64,000 nt of DNA from Loripinus fragilis. Its lineage: Eukaryota; Mollusca; Bivalvia; Lucinida; Lucinidae. The notes below the pieces were generated by a model, which did no database searches, was not told the DNA's origin, and was given only the letters and a program-made list of their open reading frames with translations. Position 1 is the stretch's first letter. The number at the start of each line of letters is the position of its first letter. The position numbers and the translations under genes were made by a program. Below, piece by piece: positions 31,301 to 43,300 of this stretch. The stretch is taken from positions 59,279,172 to 59,343,171 of the forward strand of contig OZ026517.1 in NCBI GenBank assembly GCA_964019695.1, written 5' to 3'.

Positions 31301-34300
31301 AAGGAAAGAATTTGCTCACTCTGGGAGAAAATTCTTTCCTTCAAGAGAAGTTCCCATTTCGAAAAGGGACGCAGTTGAAGAGAATCACTGCTTGATGCCG
31401 TAGTCTTCCTTTGTAACTTTTTCGGGTTCTGGCTACGCCACTGAATACTCCCAAGGACAGCAAAAACTCCAGCGAATTATTTTCTTCCCAGCATGCTCCC
31501 TAACATGTAAGTACCCATACCCCAAGACACCCTAGTCAAGGTCTATTTTGATATTTAAAGACTATTCAGATACTGAATACTGTTTCTAATATGGTTTTAA
31601 AAGGTCAAATCTTGTAAATTTGAACTTTAGGAAGTGACATTTTACTTTGAGTTATCAGTACAGTGCAGTGCAGTCCCTTTATAACACACCTCGTTTTAAG
31701 ACAAATTCGGATACAAAACGGTCTTTTTGTAGCTCCCAAAGTTCTTTTAACATCAAATTTAAAAAAGGGATTATAGGAAAATGACCATGAAATGGTCAAA
31801 TGGCTTTTGTAAAATTATCTTTATCACATTACGTCATGTCTGGGAGTGATACATGTATGACGTCAGCATTAAAATGGATAAACCACTAGTGGTTTACATA
31901 ACATTGCGTAAAACATGGCAAAATTTTGACGTTTTCACGCCAAATGCGAATTTTAAATATACTATTGCCATAAAGTTAAGCATATTCCATTTAATAACAC
32001 CACTAAGGTTTTAGAAACGGTAAGAACAGAAATTTTTCAGAGATACAAAAACTTTATTGTGGTTGACAACAAAAGCAGAATACCAGCGATTTGATAAAGA
32101 AAAGCCGTGGCATCTCTGACTTGTTTATAGGTTGCAAACACCTTACAAAAATTGCCCATAAATCTGACAAAATTCAATGAAAACATCATGGAGGCCAAGA
32201 GTTAACACAACTTTAACAATAAGGCCGCGCTAGTTGTAATTTCTTCAAAACTTTCTCTTTGGAGCATACACTTTCAGGATCTGGTGCAAAAAGTCACGAA
32301 ATGGCTCATTATAATCCACTTCTTCCGCTTTATGTTGTGTATAGCCTTCACACTGTCGAATAACAACTTGGCACATTCTCATCATTAAATTCACTGGGTA
32401 CATGCGTTCAAGACATGAAATTCCGTCACACTCATGTAGTACAGTCTAGAAAATTCACAATTGTTTTGATACTGCTGGTTCCTGGTTTAAAACACGTCAG
32501 CCGAGCTTGTCCCACACATGTTCGATAGGGTTCAAGTCTGGCAACAAGCTCGACCGCGGAGCCCTAGCGATGTTCTGTTGATTTTCGTATTCCTCGAGGA
32601 TGCGAGTACAGTGAGGTCTTGCAATGTCATCTTGTAGCACCATGTTCTCGCCATGTAGCGAGTCCAAGGGTGACCTAACACCAGATTCCAGGATTTCGTC
32701 CTGGTACCTGGAGCGTTCAAAGTCCAAGTAACCACCTTTAACTGTATCAGGTGGTCGTCAGATAATGCACCACGTACCATAATGCTTCATTAACACTTTC
32801 TTGCACTAAAGAATCAATGTAGACCGAATCCGTTTTGTAAAACTGCCACTCTCTCTATGTTCTTTCAAAGGTCTGCTTACAACACTCTGAGACACGTTTA
32901 ATACCCTTGCAATGTCATCTTCTTTCATACCAGCGTTCCTAATTGCAATTTTACACATTCTGTCCTCTTTCTTCTTTGTAGATTTATCCAACATACGCAT
33001 TTTAAGGCTTTTTCATGACTCAACAGCAAAAGACATTCAGTCTTGCTTATCAACTTCTGGACAGTACTGTGTTGTAAGCCTCCCGTTCATGGACAGTAGT
33101 GAATGAAACTAATCAAACTTATCCAAATTTTGTAGCCAAAATACATGTCGAATAAAACCCAAAACTCAAATTATATTTCATTACTTTGAAAATCGGGATC
33201 GTATGAAAATAGGCTTAACTTTATGGCAATAGTATAATTTTAATGTCATGTGATAAGTAGAATCTAACATTCGCCCCATCACACATAACTGAAAGATTGA
33301 TGAGTGGACGTAAATAATCAAAACAAACAAAACTAACATTCATAATCTTGTATTATTGAATTTATTAAACTCGTTGCGATTTTTTTTTTATGCTTATATT
33401 GTCGTCTGCTGACTTTTTTCAAAATTGACTTTTTCAAAAAATTCTTTCAGGAACACTAGCAGAATTTCAAATGGTTTAGATCTGGGTTCAATCTGTAGTA
33501 TGCAAGGTTATCAGCAGATGACAAAAATTGCCGGTAGCAAGGAAAGAGTTCACTCTATGCCTACTAGTGTCATCTGCTGATAACCTTTGCAAACTGTTCG
33601 GACCCTGATCAGGCCCAACAAATGTCGGGTCTGATCTGGATCCAAACTGTTTTGCACTCTGATGGTATTCCTGAAGGAATTTTTCAAAAAAGTGATATAT
33701 AAAAAAATCAGCAGCTGCCAAAAAAAGGATGCAAAAATTCCCAGTAGAAGCCAATTTAATTGCTTGGAAATAGAAAGTATAAATTAATCTTTATAATTTG
33801 TACTGCGAAATTGTCTATGTTGTAGCCACCTGTCATACCTAGATACCGGAAGATGAAGGCAGACCAAGACTGGACTGCGGTCTGGCCTACAGCGCAGATG
33901 TTTAAATGGTCAGTGGTACCTTTTCCAGTTCGCCAAGGGTATATTAAGGTCAGTATACAGGACTTTAGCGAGTGCGTAACGAAAATTTAATTGTCTTCAT
34001 TCTCAACCAAAACATATGTTGTGGGTACTCAAAACATATGTTAAAACTGATGGGTAAGAAAATATTGACAATTTTACGCTGAAAATCTTTGTTTATCTAA
34101 ACCTATGGTATATTTATACATCTGAGAATTACACAGCTTCTACAATTTTATAAGTGACCTTCCAGCGAATTTGGTGGTTCTTTTGAGCACAAAAAGTAAT
34201 AATGGTAAGGACCTTGGACAGTTTTAATGAAGGATTGCCCATAAAATTGGCTAGATAAAAGTTTCAACGAAAATGATATTTTTTCCATGGAAAAGATGAA

Positions 34301-37300
34301 AGGTTCAGCCTTCGAGTTATCCTCAAAAAGGCTTTTCTCAGTTAAAAAATATGGGTTGAAAACTCTGTTTTGCTACTCATGATATAGGAAATAGAAAAAG
34401 TTTTTTTAACCTTTTGGCGGAGTTTAAATCTCTGAAAAAATCTGCAATTTCTGGTGAAGTCCTGTGTTATGCATGCAAGCTCTACATGGTGATTTGCAAG
34501 TCATACATGGTGATATTAAACTGTTTTTAACATTGTTTTTGGGGTGTGATTGAATAAACGTAGTTCTATTTTTACTTAATTTAATTACTCACTGGTAAAG
34601 TGGATGCTAAATTATAGTAAATGGCTTCATAATGCTATTGTTCAACATCTAAAGAAGCAATCACACCTTTTCGATCTATTGTGATGGATATGCATTACGC
34701 CCATGACTTACTTATGTTGGATTTTCCCTCTATGAAGCCCGAGAAGCCAGGTATTTCACTTAAACTGTCAATAGCACTAAAATAAAATGACAGCCAAATT
34801 TAATTGTTTTACTGAGATGATATGCAGAATGCAAGAACCATAAGTCTGGATTGCCACAGTCCTTTGAAACTGAAAATTGCAGATTAGGGATTTAATTGTG
34901 TCTGCTCTGCAACTTTAAAACTTTTTAAGATACATGTATCTTCATCAAACTTCATTCAAATATTAATCAAGATTATTTAATGTGCAGAATACAAGAACAG
35001 TACTCTGGATTTTATATATTTTTTGGAGTTATGGCCTTTTGAAACTGAAAATAGTAGATTTTGTTGTTTGATTTTATCCGCTCTGTAACTTAGAAACCTT
35101 TTAAGATATCTTTGTATAACTTCATACAAATATTAAACACCATAAGACTATGTTCAGAATGCTTTCAAAGACAATTTTGAAAAATCAAAACCACCAAAAA
35201 CTGGCCAGACTGGTATCCTTTCTACATGGATAGCAATAACTGAAATGGAATATTTTCAGGTGGCATCGGAGGGACCAGGGGACGGGTCCCCACCAGCTAA
35301 ATATGCAAATGCAGAACTGATGAAAATACCGAACTTTCTCCATCTTACTCCAGGTCATATCACCAAACATTGTGCAGCCATGAAAAGTGAGTATGACAAT
35401 TACGATAAATGACTTATCTTCTTAAAATTTTGAACACTTTTCTCTGTTCATTTTCAGATAAATTAATGGTTATCAGGGCTGGAATTCACAAAATCCTTGT
35501 CAGAATAGCAAACAGGGAAGACCCTGATCAGACTGCTTCTGCAGAAGCAGTCTGATCAGGGTCTGCACTGTTTGTCTCGGCTTTTTTGGCAGGCAATTTG
35601 TGTTCGAAATTTTAGAACATTTACCGTAGTCATAAATTGTAAACTAACCAGCTGACCTGAGCCAAAGGCTCCATTGACTCACCCAGTGACCTCCTGAGGC
35701 AGGTTTTTTTTCACCATTTAGCACAAAATTTCGAATTATCTCACATTGTTTGACTAAGGAGGGACATTGTCACACAAATTTGTGCCTGTTATAGAAATGT
35801 TTTTATCTGCACTTGTCCCTTTTTTTAAGGCAGTGTCCCACAACATTTTGAGGACATGGGACATGTGTCCCCTGCAATAAAGTTTCTTGACAGAATATTT
35901 CTCAACGTCAACATTTACAAACTTCTCTTCCACTGAAACTACTGGGCCAATTCAACTCTAATTTCATGTGGATACTTCTAAAGGTAGGGTACAAAAATTT
36001 GTTTGAATAATTCTTGTCACATGACCGAGATTGCCGTCATGTGATATACAATAAAAACCCTTAACCCCTTCACTGCCTTACCCCGAGTCATGCTCGGGGT
36101 GAATACCGCTTCCTATACGCCAGTACCCCGAGTCTTGCTCGGGCTAAACATGGGTTAAACACGGTGTTGTTTATATGCTTGTAATATTCAAGGGACAGAA
36201 CTCAATTATCTTCATCTGCTCTGTAATGAAAGAGTTAACTTTTCAAAGATTTATATCATAACTCTGCGGCCGAAAGCCACAGGGAAAATGGCCCTTTTGA
36301 TGAAGAACTCGTTTTTTTTCAAAGATGGCAGGTGATCGTGGCATTAGTCTGTTGTGTTTCTTTGAAGTAGAGGTTATTTTGGAAGTCTAAAATGGCTTGT
36401 ATATGGATGAAAATTGATATTAATTGGAATCAGCAATGGTAAAGGAGGAAATTCCTGTCATTCTCGAATTTTTGAACCATTGTTTCCCAACCATTCCAAA
36501 ACAATGATGTTGTAAACGAAAGTAGACATTCATGTATTTTCAGATGTTGAAAAAAAATTTTTTGATATGCTATCACTAGAAAACATTATTGCAGACATTG
36601 TACCAAATGTCTCAAACAAGCAGGAAAAAATTTGGTGTCAATCCCTTCAGTGGTTATGATTTTGTATGAAATTATATGTAACACCATAAAAACATCAAAA
36701 TAGCCGTATTTTCCCCCGGCGTATTGCGTGCATTATATATACGGCAGTGAAGGGGTTAAATGATGGCCTGCATGGGGTATATCGGTTAGCAATTTTTGGC
36801 CCTATTGAATATTGATTAGCAATTTTTAGTCTAAAATTTAACGACTTTTTTGCACTAAATAAAATGAGGAGCAAAAAAAGTTGTGATTACCAATTAAACA
36901 CATTTTGAATTTAACGATTGAGTGAAAAATCGTGATAGTAGGTTTTACTGATTCATTGGTGAATTTTATCGATTAGGCAAATATTTTAAGTGGCCAAAAT
37001 TTTAATGATTAGGGATTTTCAGACCCCCCTCCCCCACCCAGGCTCTCTTAAATAGCCTTCTTATTTAGAACCAAACAGTTGATAACCTTTGGCCTAAGTT
37101 TGGCCTTGTCAAGTTTGTTCAATAATGAGCCAGGATCGACATTGATCTACTTTATGGCAACGTCAAACTTGATTCCTGTTAAATGTATTTGTAAGTGAAC
37201 ATTTTTTTAAAAAGCTGAAATTATCTTTGCAAACAGTGCAGCTCATGATGAAATGCCACATTATGCGATAATTCATTTGGGACATTGCTGTTTGCCAAAG

Positions 37301-40300
37301 TACCTGTTAGTGGGTTTTCAGGATGAAAAGGGTTAACCCTTTAAGCGCCAAGAGTAAAAATGCATCTGAAAATGTTGTCTGCTGAAGTCGTCTGGTGCAA
37401 ATAATGGCCTAACATTACATGTACTGACGAATTAAGAATAGAAGCAAACAGCGTTGACCCAGAACAGATTGCTCCTATAGGATCTAGGTCCACACTGTTT
37501 GCCATAGAGGCTTCTTAAACATTTCAGCAGATGAGAAAAGCAGACGACTTTTGTTGCGATTGGCGCATTAAGGGAAGTAGATGATGGTTTACATCCAAAT
37601 CTAGGAATGTAGTATCCTGGCACAACCAGTTTTCAAACACCTAGAAGAAGTATTTTGTGTCATTTTATTTACTTTCAAGTCCTATTGTTTGGGTAATTGC
37701 TTTATATTATCTGTCAGTCTAAGAGAAACAAATATAGAGCTATAAAATTTTGAGTTTCCTCTTGTAAGACTGAGAAGGCCTTTCATTTAGAAAGTGGTCT
37801 GTGGTAGCAAATTCAGGAATTTAACAACCTATTTCCGACCAACTGGGTAAATATTTTTTGTCAAAACCAAATAGCCCCGAATATGTTTCTGTTCTTGCAG
37901 TACAACCTTTCAAAATCAAAACACATGCAAACTATTTTTGAAAATGGTGATGTAGTCCAACACACCAGGAAAATATATATCGTGTATGGAAATCTGACTG
38001 GACAGTTGAACTACTTGGGTAGGGTTATGTTTTTTGGTATTTAACAATTTCTGTACTACCAGCAGAGACAAAGCACATGAATTTCAACACCAGCATATTA
38101 TGCCTCACACCAGTATAAATAGTAACTGTTGTAGATGATGATGTCGTGATTCATTTGACATTGTCTGAGGCCTGAACAATTTTTAAAAGTACGGAAAATG
38201 AAGAAAATTGTCATAAGCACTGTATATCAAAAGTTTACCTCAAAATAAATTTATTCTGTAAACTTTTCAATATTAATTGGCAACAATGGTCGCAGGCAAC
38301 ACAGTTCATCATGCAGATGTACAAAATATGAATTTTGTATCAAAATTTTAGAAAATGTAGCCATGAAAACAAGCAGGTAGTTTGGTAATGAGAAAAAGCT
38401 AAAGAGAACAGGGTCCTCTAATACAATGTTTATTCGTCGATGGTTCAAACTCAACTACCAAAGCTGAAAGCTACTACTTAACTTGTCTATCCCTTCTGTA
38501 AACAAAGATACCATCACAGCTGCAAAATTCAGACGATTGAGATTTTTGTGAAACAAAGTATTAGGTGGTCGAAATTAGGCGGCGGTCAAAAATAGGATGT
38601 GCCGTGATATATAATGTATCGGATTGTTGCTCATGCACATTTAACCCTTGTCCTGCTGAACCACCCAGATATATCCTCTTTAGAAAACAGTGTAGATCAA
38701 GATCAGCTGGCTTCTGACAAAGCCATCTGATCAGGATATGCACCAATTTCCATGCTGCCTAAAAATCTACTGTATTATTTGAGATCATGCGACTTAACTG
38801 GCTGGAAAACAGAATTGAGCGTGCCATATTAATATATTCAGCAGGACATCAAGAAAATAACCAAAATAAGCCTCACGGCTTACTGTCAGATCCTACTTCT
38901 ATGATATTGTACAGTTAAACCTGTCTTAAGTGGCCACTCAAAAACAAACCAGGCCGTGTAGCGCAGTCAGTAACATGTCTGGCAACAGATGCGAGTCTGA
39001 CTGCAGATCCAGGGGTAACGAGTTGATCCCGCCCCGGTCCCATACTTTTGTGGAGATTGATCATGAAATAATTTCTACCGTCATTCTCCTCCCTTCTGCT
39101 GAATCTTTCAAGAAGGTTTGTTGTCAGATACAAGCAAAAGTATGTGCATGAAGTACTGGTAAACTGCTTGTTCAAGCTTGCCCAGGAAAAAGTGTGGTTA
39201 GGTGAACTGACCGTCTGCCATGACCATAGCTGTTGACTTGGGACGTAAAGCAACAAAACAAACAAAAACAAAACTGAAAAAGAAGACCAAAAATTGGTTT
39301 TCAAGACCCATTATTGCTTAATGTAGGTCAAAATGTATTGCAAAATGCTCCATGAGAGAGCATTCTGAAATACTTTTGACCTTCATTACGCTACCATTTG
39401 TCTAAATGACAAATGACCTTTTTTGTCTATTTTGGAGTGGCCGCTTAAGACAGGTTTCACTGTACTTGTGTAATAGTGATTGATCAAATAAAATAATGTT
39501 TAAACCAACGGTCAATTATAGCATCATCCTTTTCTGTACATCTTTTCCCGTAAGTATGTCCTGAACTAAGACTTTTTCCCCCCATATGATAGCCCTGGGC
39601 GGGGGCATCTGTGACACATTGACACATTTCTAGTGAGTTTGAGACCTATTATCTGATTGACTGACTCATTTAAGCCAGATTAAAAAAAAATACCTGTGTT
39701 TAGGGTAACTCGACCCTACCTAAATTTACTGGTGGAGCCTAGGACTTTTTCAGGTTTTTTTGGAGAAAAAAGATAATTTTATGCATTTTGAATGGTGAAA
39801 TGCCTTTCAAAAAGCATACACTTATATATTTTATTCCAGAAAAAAAATATGTGTGCCTACCTTACCTAAAATTTTCAGACCCTTTAATCTGAAACACACT
39901 TATTTTTTTATTTGGCCTAAAATGTGTTTCATATGCTGTTTTGTAGAGTTTTGTACACCGTGGCCGGAAGGTTTGGAGACGGATGAAGATTGTCAGAAAC
40001 ATTTCCCACTAGAGGTTATAAGTAGTGATTACTGTTTCGCTTCACCGAACATAAGAGATACTAGAGCTCGAGTGGTAACGCTAAAGGTATCCGGTGTTTT
40101 CTTCTTGATGTCCATTTTCATGCTTTCATACACCCACACTTTCTGGACAGCTGAGAATGTGTAAAGTAAACAGTAAAACCTGTGTAAAATGGCCACTCTC
40201 AAAAAGACCAAAAAATGGTTTCGAAGGCCGATCATCGCTTAATGTCGGTCAAAAGTATTGCAGAATGCTCCAAAGGGAGCATTTTGCAATACTTTCAACC

Positions 40301-43300
40301 TTCATTAAGCTACCAGTTGTCATTAAGGTCTTTGTTTTGTCTATTTTTGAGTTGCCGTTTTACACAGGTTTTACTGTACTTCTATTAAATCTCACTCCAG
40401 TAGAAATCACTCATCTTTTTAAATAGTAAATGTTTTTTTGAAAATAGAAGAGACATGTATGAGGTGAAAATTCTGCTAGGTTTTTAACCCAAAAAAGAAG
40501 ATATTTCTTTCTTTTTGGATATAACATATATCCTTAATTAGTTTTGAACTGTCAGCATCCTGATTAAGGATCATGGACAGATATCAAATGTTGATTTGTG
40601 ACAGGCAACTAGCAGGTTAGCAAAGAGGTAGTTAGGAGATATAGCTGTCATACAAATATAAACACTTTGCTGTGTCATGCAAATATAAACAATTTGCCGT
40701 AGAGTAACAGGTAATTTAATAATGATTGGCAGTTTGGAATCTTTAAAAGTTTCAGCGACAATGGACATGATACTTGCTAAGTGTAAATTTCCAAATAGTT
40801 TTCCTTATTTTCAGTAATATATGTTGTTGGTACACATTGGAATTGACTATGAGGCAATTCCAATGTGTACCTACAACCTATGTCTTTTCTATATATGAGT
40901 TTCAGCTTTTTTAAAAGCTTCCATTGTTTCAGTTAAATGGGCATGTAGAAATGAACAAGTTTTCATGTAGTTTGTCATGCACCTGGGTGACAATTATAGA
41001 TTGCCTATTTATTGCTTCTGACAACTTATCTTGATGTTTCATTGGAGTAAATTGCTAAATTGGTAGTTGCGTAGTTGTAATGGATACAATCTTTAAAGTA
41101 TCCACGGCATACAATTGATGCTAAGATAAGTAAAATAATACAGAAATAAGCCTTCTGACACAAAGCCAATTTATTCCAAATATATGTACTGTCTTAACCC
41201 TTTGTATACTAGTGGTTTCTTCCCTCTGGTTTGATACAATAAACTTGGGAAATTCCATTTACATATCTAGGGGTGTCAGGTTATAATTTTCAAAAAAAAA
41301 AAATTGTCTGAAGATCTTTTTTACCTTAACAAACAGTGTAGACCCTGATGAAATGCCGCATTATGCAGCATTTCATCTGGGTATTCACCGTTTGTAAATT
41401 ACTTTTAGGGGTTTCGCGTACACAAAGGGTTAATGTTTTTCGAATTATGTGTTCTCGCGTTAGTCTCGTTTCTCTGTTATTGTGCATTGCAGTGCCACCT
41501 ATTTTCTATCAATTTCTCATGTAATAAAATTGATTTTCATAACTGACCTTATTTCATGAAATAGTCATGCCAAAGAAAATAAAGCACCTACTTGGCAGAA
41601 ATCCTTAACAATTACATACCCCACCCATATAAATCCAATTTTCGGAAAGAAGAAAAATTTATCATGTGCCCAAAAGTCATAATTAGGCCAACAATGGATA
41701 ATTCCAAAATGGTGGACAATTGTTATCCTGGCATATGATAATGTGACAAGTTTCCTGCCAAAAGTGATGAGAGAACACAAGAATGAACTCTGACCCACAA
41801 TGGTGACAGTGGGATCAGTTTGGCGATGGGTCAGAAAGAGTAGAATCAAATTCTTTTTACACAAAAAAGGGTCTGTCAGATATAAGTGAAAGAAAATATT
41901 GAATTTATGAATATCTTTTAAACATGACAGATCTTGTCCCCAGCCAACTAGTTTAAATACGGAATACAGCGAGATTACATAACAGTAGGCTACTTTGAAT
42001 TGAGAGGTTACTTTGAGTTATCAAGGTTTGGGTTATTCAGAGTCCACTGCATTTATTTACAGTTCAATTTATCTGATCTGGGGTTAGACTACCATGGAAG
42101 GGACAAGTTTAAGCGACTTGTAGGTTCTCGCTACAACAAAGATACAGATGAAGTCACCATAACATCGGACAGGTTAGTTTGAGTTTTGTTTCCTCACAAG
42201 AAAACCTGGATAGGTTCTCATTTACCTGCTCAGCTCCAGAGACTAGCTACAGGGTTCACAAAGGCTTGAAAAGTACTTGAATTTAGATGGCTTTCTTGAA
42301 AAGTCGTTGAAAATTAAATCTACCTTGAAAAGTACTGGAAAATCACTCAAAGGCCTTGAAAAGTCCTTGAATTCTTCTATTTTCTGTAGAACTTAACACT
42401 GTTGATAGAGATCTAAATCAGTATAAAATTGTTGTGCCTTTATTAGGTGCAGCAAATGCTGCACCAAATAAAGGCACAACAATTCCATACTCATTTTCTA
42501 GTATTAATTTCTCCATTATCTCAGTCTAGCATTTTTGAAAATGAATTTTAACACTTCGATCAGTATTTTTCCAAAACTTTTAGCCCTTGAAAACTGTAAA
42601 ATAGTTTTGAGAAGTCCTTGAAAAGTCCTTGAATTTTACTCAAACTTCCCTGTATGAACCCTGAAGCTAATAATGCAGGTTCTGATCAGCCTACATAGTT
42701 GTGCAGGCTGATACAGGTTTCTTCCACACTGGATAATGATATCTGAGATTTTATGATGGGATAGATATTCTTTACTTGCATACCAGATTGCACACAGTAT
42801 ATCTGGAGCTACCCTTTTTTTTGTGTCGCCTGCCAAGCATGGTTGACACAGAGGGATCATGACTCTGTCACTGCGTCATCGGTGTCCTCTTCCGGTATCC
42901 TATAAGTTTCGTCAAAATCAACCCCTTATCACTTGAAGGACTTCTTTTTCTGAAATTGATAATGTTGCATATCAAACAAAATTGAAAGAAGGGTAGACCA
43001 ACATGCAAGTTGAAACATTGACTTTACACACATCCCTGACCGCTGGGGTTGGGTTGAAAGGTCAGATATTGAAATTGTGCAGATAACTATAATTTTTAGC
43101 TCACCTTAGCTGAATGCTCCTAGGTGAGCTATTAGTATACCAGTGACTCCGGCGTCCCTTGTCCGTCGTCCGTCCGTCAACATTTTCAAACATCTTCTCC
43201 TCTGCAACCACTGGGCCAATTGAACTCAAATTTCATATGGAGACTCCTTAGGATGGGGGAATAAAAGTTTGCTCAAATTGTCCTGGTCACATGACCAAGA

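Larger units (their letters stand above)
35387..39946 (+). other. MRPS35: MRPS35 intron 4
   Basis: The 4.6 kb intron holds a CGGTAAAT-type element just behind the donor, a piggyBac-like element, a TTAA-flanked miniature element and a mariner-like element split by a SINE. Nothing is recognised in 37600-38540. Confidence 0.85.
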
